Below are positions 55,391 through 64,000 of a DNA stretch of 64,000 nucleotides, piece by piece (the first letter of the stretch is position 1; every line of letters begins with the position of its first letter). Origin of the DNA: Synergistota bacterium (GTDB lineage Bacteria; Synergistota; GBS-1). Position numbers and translations under genes: made by a program. The stretch is taken from NCBI GenBank assembly GCA_025060595.1, contig JANXBX010000009.1, positions 4,757 to 68,756 of the forward strand, written 5' to 3'. The notes under the pieces are model-generated. The model did no database searches. It saw only the letters and a program-made list of their open reading frames with translations, and had not been told where the DNA came from.

Positions 55391-56612
55391 AATTTTTAGG
55401 TTTTTTAAACAAAAGCCAAAAACTCCCAATAAGGTTGCCCCCACAGGCAACTTTATAGATAGATCTCTAAAGAGAGAAGAAACCACCTCTAAGGGAGGAA
55501 TGCTTATGGTAGCAGAGAGTGTGGTAAAGGGTGAAGTATTTATAGAGTATACTGAACCTTTTGAAAAATTATTACTTGTTCCAGAAAATGCATTACTCTC
55601 TTGTACAAACAAAGCAGGAGATATAGTAATCAAATCATGGGACCAGATGCTTCTTAAAATCGCAGCAGTAAAGCACACGTGGGGGAAAAATAAAAAAGAA
55701 GCTCAAGAGTTATCTAAGGAAATAGAAGTTAGAATAATACAAAGAGATGAAAGCATATCTTTAGAAACTTTCCTTCCACAAAGCAACGGAAAAAAGACAA
55801 GTTACGTTAGCTATAAGATATTTATACCTAAAAACCTTAATGTAGCTATAGAAGCAGAAGAAAGTAACGTTTTCATTAGTGATCTTAATAAAAATTTAAG
55901 AGTTAAGACCACTTCTGGTAACGTCTTTATAAGAAATATTTCTGGAAACGTCCACGCTCAAACATCTTCAGGAAATATCTTGATAAATAACATTGGCGGA
56001 AACACGACAATAATAACGGAAAGAGGCGAGGTTCATACAGAAAACATAGCAGGTAACCTTGATGTAGAAAGCTCTGAAGGAAATGTTAAAGTATTTCACT
56101 CCAGGCAAAATGTTGTAATAAGTATGAGTAAAGGAAACATATCTTTCTTTGATATAGAAGGAAGCATTGAAGTAAAAGCTACTAAAGCCAAAATAATAGG
56201 AGAGTATGTGCAAAAGAATCTAAACATAGTGTTAGAAGAGGGTGACATGTTCCTTGATGACGTGGAAGGAAACATAACTATACATTTTAAACAAGGATCC
56301 TTAACTTTAGGAAATAAACATTCTTACCGCATAGAACTTTCCTCAAATAGTGGAGATATAAATTTAGATACAGTGGTAAAAGAAAATGGAAGGTATATAA
56401 TTGAGACATCAGAAGGAACTATAAATTTGAAAATTCCATCTGATGCATCTACAGCTATAGTAGCAAAGACCATAAAAGGAATTATCTCGTGCGAACTACC
56501 ATTGATAATTACACAAAGTAGCAAAGATGAATTAACAGGGGTACTTAATCAATATAAAGCTCTAATTAAGCTCACTACATCAGAAGGAGATATAAACATA
56601 AGGAAGAAGTAA
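55371..56612 (+). CDS. DUF4097-family beta-repeat protein (second of tandem pair)
   Basis: 413 residues from the ATG at 55371 (GGAGG 9 bp upstream), overlapping the previous gene by 20 bp. It repeats the same layout: a shared N-terminal domain (around IVIKSWDQM versus LKTWDHPEL in the first copy), then a long S/T-S-G-N-V/I solenoid (TTSGNVFIRNISGNV, TSSGNILINNIGGN). A 50-residue cytosolic N-terminal extension is unique to this copy. The stop codon lies inside the palindromic terminator. It is a tandem paralogue of the preceding gene. Confidence 0.83.
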   Translation: MFILANEIFRFFKQKPKTPNKVAPTGNFIDRSLKREETTSKGGMLMVAESVVKGEVFIEYTEPFEKLLLVPENALLSCTNKAGDIVIKSWDQMLLKIAAVKHTWGKNKKEAQELSKEIEVRIIQRDESISLETFLPQSNGKKTSYVSYKIFIPKNLNVAIEAEESNVFISDLNKNLRVKTTSGNVFIRNISGNVHAQTSSGNILINNIGGNTTIITERGEVHTENIAGNLDVESSEGNVKVFHSRQNVVISMSKGNISFFDIEGSIEVKATKAKIIGEYVQKNLNIVLEEGDMFLDDVEGNITIHFKQGSLTLGNKHSYRIELSSNSGDINLDTVVKENGRYIIETSEGTINLKIPSDASTAIVAKTIKGIISCELPLIITQSSKDELTGVLNQYKALIKLTTSEGDINIRKK

Positions 56613-56657
56613 GAATTAAGGGACCCCTGAAGTTTCAGGGGTCCCTTAATTCTTACT
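56608..56657. terminator. Perfect 24-bp palindromic bidirectional terminator
   Basis: Left arm 56608-56631 and right arm 56634-56657 are exact reverse complements around a two-base centre. The GC-rich core (GGGACCCCTGAA) is followed on either strand by TTAATTCTT. The TAA stops of the DUF4097 gene (+) and the FBP aldolase/phosphatase gene (-) both lie inside the arms, so it should end transcription in both directions. Confidence 0.92.
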
Positions 56658-57741
56658 CTATAGGAGCAAAACGTGGACCCAATTTTTCTAGAACATGAGG
56701 GAGTGTAGTATACTCCATCTGCTCTTCAGAAAGTCTATGAGGTTGGAATGGACCATGCATTCTTATGTAATCAGCAATCTCATTAGCTAAAGCTCTTACT
56801 CTATCAAAAGCTACATCAGCAAATAAATCTACAGGTCCTAGAAGCTTACCATGCCTTAGTTGGAAACCAAGAGCAATAACACGAGGTGGACCATCAAACC
56901 TACTTGGATTAGCATCTTTTTCAGAAACAGGCATTAATGGCCCCCAGTGAGATCCCCTCATCCATCCTGCAACAAGTTGAGGAAAAGCAAAAGGCTCCAA
57001 GACCTCACCCACTGCTGGAAGCCCCCCCTGACACCTGACTAAAGCAACAGGATCATCTTTCCCTACATATTCTCCAGCTATAAGACTAAGCTTTTCGGTA
57101 CTTACAACAGCAGCAAGTAAACCATCTTTCCTATAAATCCTTTTTATCGCATAACGATCCCTATTACCTATAAGCGCGAGAAGTTCATACATCTCCTCAG
57201 GAGTCTTTAAGGATATTTTCTTACCTGCCAAAAGATCGTGAACCTCAAAAACAAAACCTTGTGTGAGCTTTTTATCTATCACTAAGCCTGGAGTATTAAA
57301 GGGATCAGCAAAAGTTTTAAAAAGAGGAAGATTAAAAGCAGCAGGATCGGTCTTATCACACATGAAAGCAACTATTGACTCGGCCTCCCTCTCCTCAAAT
57401 TCCATTTCAGCACAACCAGGTCCAAGTCCCCTTATATTTCCAGAAAAAGCATCGGCAAGCAAATCCTGTCCTGCACCATACAGTTTATCCTCTATAGCTA
57501 TGTTAGCAACTCTCTCAAATACAGACCAAGCCAGGGCATGAATCTCCTCATTATCCACCCCTTTAGTATGAGTCATAAGAAGTTGAATATCATCACCGCA
57601 TCTGGTAACATAATAATCTACTATTAATTGACCTTTTACTTCTTCCAGATACTCTTTACATTTGTCAATAAGCTTTTTAGGAGCCTGGGTATGACCAGGA
57701 AAGCTACCAATATCAGCTTTAATTAAGGAAACAGTAATCAT
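56653..57741 (-). CDS. fbp: Fructose-1,6-bisphosphate aldolase/phosphatase (archaeal type V)
   Basis: 362 residues. SLIKADIGSFPGHTQAP at the start, the metal-binding GDDIQLLMTHTKG, GLGPGCAEMEFEERE, MCDKTDPAAFNLPLF, and CQGGLPAVGE with RFDGPPRV. This bifunctional enzyme condenses triose phosphates and dephosphorylates FBP, making gluconeogenesis one-directional. It is found in archaea and in deep-branching, often thermophilic or autotrophic bacteria. A ribosome site (GGAAGGGGG) precedes the start. Confidence 0.95.
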   Translation of the reverse strand: MITVSLIKADIGSFPGHTQAPKKLIDKCKEYLEEVKGQLIVDYYVTRCGDDIQLLMTHTKGVDNEEIHALAWSVFERVANIAIEDKLYGAGQDLLADAFSGNIRGLGPGCAEMEFEEREAESIVAFMCDKTDPAAFNLPLFKTFADPFNTPGLVIDKKLTQGFVFEVHDLLAGKKISLKTPEEMYELLALIGNRDRYAIKRIYRKDGLLAAVVSTEKLSLIAGEYVGKDDPVALVRCQGGLPAVGEVLEPFAFPQLVAGWMRGSHWGPLMPVSEKDANPSRFDGPPRVIALGFQLRHGKLLGPVDLFADVAFDRVRALANEIADYIRMHGPFQPHRLSEEQMEYTTLPHVLEKLGPRFAPIE

Positions 57742-57760
57742 GTGTATTAACCCCCTTCCA

Positions 57761-57789
57761 TTTACTTTTTACCGTATCTATTTTACAAT
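57761..57789 (+). promoter_or_regulatory. Promoter for polA
   Basis: TTTACT (-35) and TACAAT (-10) with a 17-bp spacer on the plus strand in the divergent region between the FBP aldolase/phosphatase gene and polA. The predicted start near 57796 leaves a 38-nt leader holding the GAGGTG ribosome site of polA. Confidence 0.6.
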
Positions 57790-57833
57790 AAAGGAAAAGA
57801 TGGAGCAACAAAAAATCAAGAGAGGTGTTCTTC

Positions 57834-60425
57834 ATGAAAAGGCTAATCTTAATAGATGGACACAGCTTGCTGTACCGTGCTTTCTATGCTTTACCTCCTT
57901 TAAGTACCAAAGATGGCTTTCCAACAAATGCTACTTATGGATTCATAAGGATGTTAATAAAGTTAATTAAGCAATACAAACCTACACATTGTGGGGTAGC
58001 TTTTGACACTCCTAAGCCTACTTTCAGACATTTAGAGTTCAAAGAGTACAAGATAAAACGCCCTGAAATGCCAGATAAATTAAAACCCCAGGTAAAATTA
58101 ACAAAGGATATAATAAATGCCATGGGAATAAAAACTATTGAATTTGAAGGTTATGAAGCCGATGATATAATCGGAACAATTTCAGCTAAAGCTGAAAGCG
58201 AAGGTTTCGAAACCTATATAGTTAGTGCAGATAAAGATTCCTTACAACTTGTTAGTAATAAGACAAAACTTCTTAGAACAGTAAAAGGTATATCAAGCGT
58301 AGAGCTTTACGATTATAAAAGAGTAATTGAAGAATACGGAATAGAACCCGAAAAAATCCCTCATCTTATAGCATTAAAAGGGGACCAATCTGATAACATC
58401 CCGGGTATACCATCAATAGGACCACAAAAAGCTCTTGAGCTTCTTAGAAAATATGGAGATATAAACAATATCATCCTTAACTCTAACCTTAGAAGTATAA
58501 AGGAAAATGAGGAATCCTTAAAGACTTATCTGTGTTTAGCTACTATAAAAAGGGATTTACCTATTAGTTTTGACATCGAAGAGCTTAAAATATCCGAACC
58601 AGACAAAAACAAACTCTTTAATATACTTAGAACATTTGAGTTTCAAACAATTATAAACGAGCTTAATTTACAAAGTGAGCATATCACAAATATAAAAACG
58701 AATATCGCTTGCATAATTGTCCAAACGATTTCAGAACTTAAGAACGCTTTAAAAGAACTCACCGATGCTAAAGAAATTTACTTAAAAGTTATTACAAGCG
58801 AACATTTACCTATGTGGGCAAGCATAGAAGGAATTTGTCTTTCTACTCCTCAAAAGGCTTTTCTTTTTCTGACCAAAAACATCTCTCTTTTCGAAATACT
58901 AAGCTACCTCCACCACATTTTATGTTCTAACATACCCAAAATAGGCTGCGATCTAAAAAGAAGTCTTGTTACTTTAAAAAGAGAAGGTTTTAATATAAAT
59001 AAAATAAACTTTGATCTAGCAATTGCCTCTTACCTTCTTGATCCTAATAAGGGCTCCCATACTTTAGAAAACATTGCCTTGTCTTATTTAGGCGAGTCTC
59101 CACCACCTGAGGCAGAACAAATAAAGAGAACTATTAAAGAAGCTGAAATATGCTTTCAATTAAAAGAACAGTTTCTGAAAGAACTTAGAGATCAAGAACT
59201 ATATGATCTATTTGAAAAGGTAGAGTTACCTATGATAGAAGTTCTAGCAAGCATGGAAGTAGAAGGAATAAAGATAGACAAAATAACTTTATATAATTTA
59301 GAGCTAGAAATAGAAAAGGAATTAAAGAGAATTGAAAACGATATCTTTTCGAGTATAAATTTAAAATTTAATCTAAATTCGCCCAAGCAGCTTTCTGAAG
59401 TTCTATTTAACTATCTTAAGTTAACCCCTCCGCGTAAGAAAAAAACATCAACAGATGCACAAACTCTATTAGAACTTATGAGAATGGGAAATCCATACAA
59501 CGATGTCATAGAAAAAATTTTGGTATATAGACAACTATCTAAGTTTAAAAGTACTTACATCTCAAATTTACCCAAATTAATACATCCAAGAACAAATTGT
59601 ATACATACAACTTTTAACCAAACAGTAACAGCCACAGGCAGATTATCCTCAAGTAACCCTAATTTACAAAACATCCCTATAAGAACTCCTGTAGGCAAAG
59701 CTATAAGAAAAGCCTTTAAAGTGAAAGATAAGGAAAACATTTTTATTTCCGCAGACTATTCTCAAATTGAATTAAGAATCCTTGCTCACTTTTCAAAAGA
59801 TCCTGCATTAATAGAAGCTTTCGAAAAAGACCTTGATATACATACAAAAACCGCGGCTGAGATATTTGGAATCCCGGAAAAGCAAGTTACAGAAGAAGAA
59901 AGAAGAATAGCCAAAGTTATAAACTTTGGTATAATATATGGCATGAGTCCTCATGGTTTAGCCCAAGAGCTTAAAATTTCTCAGGTGGAAGCCCAAGCAT
60001 ATATAGATAAATACTTCTCTAAATACACCAAAGTAAAAGAATTCATTGAAAACATAATTAAAGAAGCAAGAGAAAAAGGGTATGTCAAAACGCTTCTAGG
60101 AAGGAAAAGGAAAATAGAAGACCTTAACAGCAAATATAAAAAACTAAGAGAACAAAGCGAGAGATACGCTATCAATACTCCAGTGCAGGGAAGCGCAGCG
60201 GATATAATAAAACTAGCTATGATAGAACTTCATAGGAAATTAAGATACTTTAAGATTGTTTTACAAATACACGATGAGCTCCTCTTCGAAGGCCCCGAAA
60301 ATAAACTCGAAGATGAAATAGAAATCATAAAAGACACTATGACGAAAGTAATAAATCTTTCGGTTCCATTAAAAGTAAGCTTAAAAAAAGGAAAGGATTG
60401 GGGAGAAATGGAAAAAATTACTTAA
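57834..60425 (+). CDS. polA: DNA polymerase I (proofreading domain degenerate)
   Basis: 863 residues from the ATG at 57834 (GAGGTG 8 bp upstream). The 5'-3' exonuclease domain is intact (IDGHSLLYRAFYALPPL, EADDIIGTI, GDQSDNIPGIPSIG). The 3'-5' exonuclease region (about 310-455) has lost the DxE of Exo I (YLKVITSE) and the Exo II NxxxD/D pattern (GCDLKRS), so proofreading is probably absent. The polymerase domain has motif A DYSQIELRI (about 639), motif B RRIAKVINFGIIYG (about 690) and motif C QIHDELLFE (about 812). Confidence 0.96.
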   Translation: MKRLILIDGHSLLYRAFYALPPLSTKDGFPTNATYGFIRMLIKLIKQYKPTHCGVAFDTPKPTFRHLEFKEYKIKRPEMPDKLKPQVKLTKDIINAMGIKTIEFEGYEADDIIGTISAKAESEGFETYIVSADKDSLQLVSNKTKLLRTVKGISSVELYDYKRVIEEYGIEPEKIPHLIALKGDQSDNIPGIPSIGPQKALELLRKYGDINNIILNSNLRSIKENEESLKTYLCLATIKRDLPISFDIEELKISEPDKNKLFNILRTFEFQTIINELNLQSEHITNIKTNIACIIVQTISELKNALKELTDAKEIYLKVITSEHLPMWASIEGICLSTPQKAFLFLTKNISLFEILSYLHHILCSNIPKIGCDLKRSLVTLKREGFNINKINFDLAIASYLLDPNKGSHTLENIALSYLGESPPPEAEQIKRTIKEAEICFQLKEQFLKELRDQELYDLFEKVELPMIEVLASMEVEGIKIDKITLYNLELEIEKELKRIENDIFSSINLKFNLNSPKQLSEVLFNYLKLTPPRKKKTSTDAQTLLELMRMGNPYNDVIEKILVYRQLSKFKSTYISNLPKLIHPRTNCIHTTFNQTVTATGRLSSSNPNLQNIPIRTPVGKAIRKAFKVKDKENIFISADYSQIELRILAHFSKDPALIEAFEKDLDIHTKTAAEIFGIPEKQVTEEERRIAKVINFGIIYGMSPHGLAQELKISQVEAQAYIDKYFSKYTKVKEFIENIIKEAREKGYVKTLLGRKRKIEDLNSKYKKLREQSERYAINTPVQGSAADIIKLAMIELHRKLRYFKIVLQIHDELLFEGPENKLEDEIEIIKDTMTKVINLSVPLKVSLKKGKDWGEMEKIT

Positions 60426-60446
60426 ACAAAAGAGAGGGTAAAAGAG

Positions 60447-61958
60447 ATGAAAGAGTTCCTGTTCTTAAAGAAGGGTAGAAGTGAAAAAGAAAAGGGGAAT
60501 TATGAAGAAGCAATTAAACTCCTTAAAAAGGCTATAAAAGAAGACCCCTCATATATTGAGGCACATTTAGAACTCGGAAGGACATACACAATTATAAGGG
60601 ACCTTTATAAAGCTGAGCTCCAGTTTAGACAAGTTTTATTAATGGATAAAAAGAATTTAGCAGCTAAACATAATCTTGGTCTTGTTTATTACCTTCAAGG
60701 TAAAAGTAATAATGCACTTAAGGAATGGATGGAAGTATTACATGAAAATCCAGACTATGTACCGACTCTTTTGATTTTGGCAGATTATCATTTAGAAAGA
60801 AATGAACCCAATCAAGCTAAACAATATTATGAAAGGGTCTTAAAAGCTGATCCCTATAATTGGGAAGCTAAAATCAACTTAGGTAAGATTTTTTATGAAG
60901 AAGGGAGGGAAAAAGAAGCTCTCCATCTTTGGGAAGAAACTAAAGAGGAGAACTCTCACGATATAACAGTAATTTACCGTCTTGCTGAAATCTACATAAA
61001 TATATTCAAATCAAAAGAAGCTATTTCTCTCCTACTCCATCTTATAAAGAACGAAAATGACATTGAAAAAAGAGACGAAGTCAAAAACCTCCTATTAAAC
61101 CTACTTGAATACGTAAAAGAAGACCTTCTTGTTATAAATACCCTTAAAGAACTTTACTTAATTTTCCCAGAAGATAAAGATGTACTTATAAGTACCATCA
61201 AGCACTTAATTAATAAAGGTAACCTAAAAGAAGCATCTTTAATTATGAACAAACTTCTTCAAGAGAACCCAGATAATCCTAGGCTTAGATACCTAAATGG
61301 GTTGCTTTACTATAAAAAAGGACAGAACAAAGAAGCAATAGAAATTTGGGAAACTTTGCTTAAGGAACAGGGAGAAACACCCTTACTTTTAGAAAGACTA
61401 GGGGAAGTTTATATCGAACAAAAAGATTATGAAAAGGCTCTATATTATTTCCAAAGACTACGTGAGTACAAAATCCATAATAAAGAAGTTACTTTCACAT
61501 TAGCATCTTTATATCAGCAAACAGGTAATTTAGATAAAGCTATAGAACTATGGGAAGAAGCTATTGATTTAGATCCAAATGATAAAAATGCATATGCTAA
61601 TCTTGCCATTTGTTATATATACCAAGGGGATGTTGAAACTGCATTCGACATAACTCAATACGCTCTTTTAATTCCTAAGGAAAACGCTTTCCTCTATTTT
61701 ACTGCTGGTTTAATAAGTCTTCTTCAAGGTAACATGTCAAAAACTCTAAGTTATTGGAAAAAATGCTGGACAACTCATCCTTTAGTTCTCGGTACGTACT
61801 GGAACCTCGCTGTAAATGTTACTCCTATAACCTTTTTTGAGGAATTAAACAAAACTCTTCTTAAGAGTAGATACAAAAAGGAATTTAAAGATACATTAGC
61901 ACGATATATAGGCTTTACTATTTCTTCGAATTTAAACGATGATAGTAACACTAAATAA
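60447..61958 (+). CDS. TPR-repeat protein
   Basis: 503 residues made almost entirely of tetratricopeptide repeats, about ten, each with the W/L-x-x-L-G-x-x-Y/L-x-x-x-G-x-x-x-x-A pattern (for example AHLELGRTYTIIRDLYKAE and INLGKIFYEEGREKEALHLW). No signal peptide and no catalytic domain, so it is probably a cytosolic scaffold. It follows polA by 21 bp and probably shares its promoter. Its stop is only 3 bp from the enolase stop on the other strand. Confidence 0.88.
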   Translation: MKEFLFLKKGRSEKEKGNYEEAIKLLKKAIKEDPSYIEAHLELGRTYTIIRDLYKAELQFRQVLLMDKKNLAAKHNLGLVYYLQGKSNNALKEWMEVLHENPDYVPTLLILADYHLERNEPNQAKQYYERVLKADPYNWEAKINLGKIFYEEGREKEALHLWEETKEENSHDITVIYRLAEIYINIFKSKEAISLLLHLIKNENDIEKRDEVKNLLLNLLEYVKEDLLVINTLKELYLIFPEDKDVLISTIKHLINKGNLKEASLIMNKLLQENPDNPRLRYLNGLLYYKKGQNKEAIEIWETLLKEQGETPLLLERLGEVYIEQKDYEKALYYFQRLREYKIHNKEVTFTLASLYQQTGNLDKAIELWEEAIDLDPNDKNAYANLAICYIYQGDVETAFDITQYALLIPKENAFLYFTAGLISLLQGNMSKTLSYWKKCWTTHPLVLGTYWNLAVNVTPITFFEELNKTLLKSRYKKEFKDTLARYIGFTISSNLNDDSNTK

Positions 61959-61961
61959 ATA

Positions 61962-63266
<1,305 letters not shown>

Positions 63267-63309
63267 TTAAGATGTACTTGGACCTTTTAGCTAAACTTAA
63301 TAAAAATCA

Positions 63310-63540
63310 TTATTCTTTTAGCTCTAGGATTTCTATTTCACTCTTACTTCTAAAAACTTTTACTTCAAAATTTTTAACTTTATAAGGAAAGAAAATACGA
63401 ATTCTATCCCCTTCTTTAACCGAAGAAGATGGCTTTACCTCCTTTTCGTTAAGCAAAACTAACCCTTTTTCTATCATTTCTCGCGCTAAGGTTCTTCTTT
63501 TTATTATACCACTTTCCTTTAAAAACTTATCTAAACGCAT
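63310..63540 (-). CDS. rqcP: S4-domain RNA-binding protein, RqcP/YabO-like
   Basis: 76 residues from the ATG at 63540, where the canonical start MRLDKFLKESGIIKRRTLA begins; an upstream in-frame start would translate through a terminator hairpin. The S4 domain carries KGLVLLNEKEVKPSSSVKEGD. RqcP proteins work with RqcH in ribosome quality control, helping alanine tailing; an Hsp15-like role is the alternative. No Shine-Dalgarno site is visible. It sits directly after the rRNA/tRNA terminator. Confidence 0.86.
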   Translation of the reverse strand: MRLDKFLKESGIIKRRTLAREMIEKGLVLLNEKEVKPSSSVKEGDRIRIFFPYKVKNFEVKVFRSKSEIEILELKE

Positions 63541-63576
63541 AGTAAATATAAAAGCCGGGCATTCTATTCCCGGCTT
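63541..63576 (-). terminator. Rho-independent terminator after tRNA-Ala
   Basis: On the minus strand an AAGCCGGG/CCCGGCTT 8-bp stem with a 9-nt loop (63552-63576) is followed by TTATATTTA. It ends the 16S-tRNA-Ile-tRNA-Ala transcript, and the next base is the A of the RqcP-like start codon. Confidence 0.85.
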
Positions 63577-63597
63577 CTCTTTCTGCACACTTTACCA

Positions 63598-63672
63598 TGG
63601 TGGAGCGGAGGGGACTCGAACCCCCAACCTTCTGGTTGCAAACCAGACGCTCTCCCATTGAGCTACCGCCCC
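63598..63672 (-). tRNA. tRNA-Ala (anticodon TGC), CCA encoded
   Basis: Acceptor GGGGCGG/CCGCTCC (one G-U pair), D arm TAGCTCAATGGGAGAGC, anticodon loop TTTGCAA giving TGC, T arm GGGGGTTCGAGTCCCC, and encoded CCA. It lies downstream of tRNA-Ile in the 16S spacer. Confidence 0.97.
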
Positions 63673-63681
63673 ATTTAAAAT

Positions 63682-63759
63682 TGGTGGGCCTAGGAGGATT
63701 CGAACCTCCGACCTCACGCTTATCAGGCGTGCGCTCTTACCGATCTGAGCTATAGGCCC
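63682..63759 (-). tRNA. tRNA-Ile (anticodon GAT), CCA encoded
   Basis: Acceptor GGGCCTA/TAGGCCC, anticodon loop CTGATAA giving GAT, T arm GGAGGTTCGAATCCTCC, and encoded CCA. It lies 9 bp upstream of tRNA-Ala and about 55 bp downstream of the 16S 3' end. Confidence 0.97.
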
Positions 63760-63806
63760 ACCATTTACTCCTTGAGAGAGAATAGTGTGTTTTCTTGCAA
63801 TCCTTC

Positions 63807-64000
<194 letters not shown>

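Overview
The window is a 64-kb piece of an AT-rich bacterial chromosome (GC in the thirties by eye). From the last gene leftwards to position 1, about 51.7 kb runs on the minus strand with almost no spacing: most neighbours overlap by 1-25 bp or sit less than 20 bp apart. The gene set suggests an anaerobic, probably thermophilic bacterium with an outer membrane. The evidence is a ferredoxin-dependent 2-oxoacid oxidoreductase, molybdopterin genes, an archaeal-type FBP aldolase/phosphatase and a PilQ secretin. Some neighbourhoods are Firmicutes-like (rapZ-yvcK; pepQ-CD1247-like-Asp23-nusB; xer-punA-pdp). The phylum cannot be fixed from what is visible; the partial 16S gene at the right end could settle it.

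Layout from the left edge, all minus strand: partial yvcK/glmR, rapZ and a Cof-type phosphatase; a molybdopterin block (MOSC-MogA fusion, moaC, moaA and two moeA paralogues, one fused to a periplasmic-binding-like domain); a sirtuin, methylthioadenosine phosphorylase, archease, surE, acylphosphatase, an M50 protease and a tRNA nucleotidyltransferase; nucleoside salvage (pyrimidine and purine phosphorylases) next to a Xer recombinase and a NUDIX hydrolase; a four-subunit 2-oxoacid:ferredoxin oxidoreductase; an orphan CheX; then translation and repair genes (fmt, def, S1 protein, ispH, miaA, mutL, mutS, ruvX, alaS). mtnA, an uncharacterised PP-loop protein, ttcA, nusB, Asp23, a zinc-ribbon protein and pepQ follow.

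Positions 35.6-49.4 kb hold a nearly complete type IV pilus locus: pilC, pilT, pilB, pilQ, pilP, pilO, pilN, pilM, a ComFB-type gene, a 1028-residue PilX-like beta-helix minor pilin, PilW- and PilV-like pilins, and pilD. No major pilin is present. Acetate kinase and a Ppx/GppA phosphatase head this long minus-strand run.

Right of 51.7 kb strands alternate: rlmN (+) ends inside tRNA-Leu(CAG) (-); a Clp1-type kinase and a coiled-coil protein (-); two tandem DUF4097 beta-repeat genes (+); FBP aldolase/phosphatase (-), separated from them by a perfect palindromic terminator that holds both stop codons; polA and a TPR gene (+); enolase and an RqcP-like S4 protein (-); then tRNA-Ala(TGC), tRNA-Ile(GAT) and the 3' end of 16S rRNA (-). 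A terminator and protein genes follow tRNA-Ala where 23S would normally lie, so the 16S and 23S genes appear unlinked at this locus.

The most unusual signals are the triplicated beta-helix pilin, lost catalytic or binding residues in Fmt (Asn to Ala) and PilT (Walker A Ser/Thr to Asn), a 15-bp perfect inverted repeat inside the xer gene, the split rRNA locus, and the overlapping or terminator-embedded gene ends.
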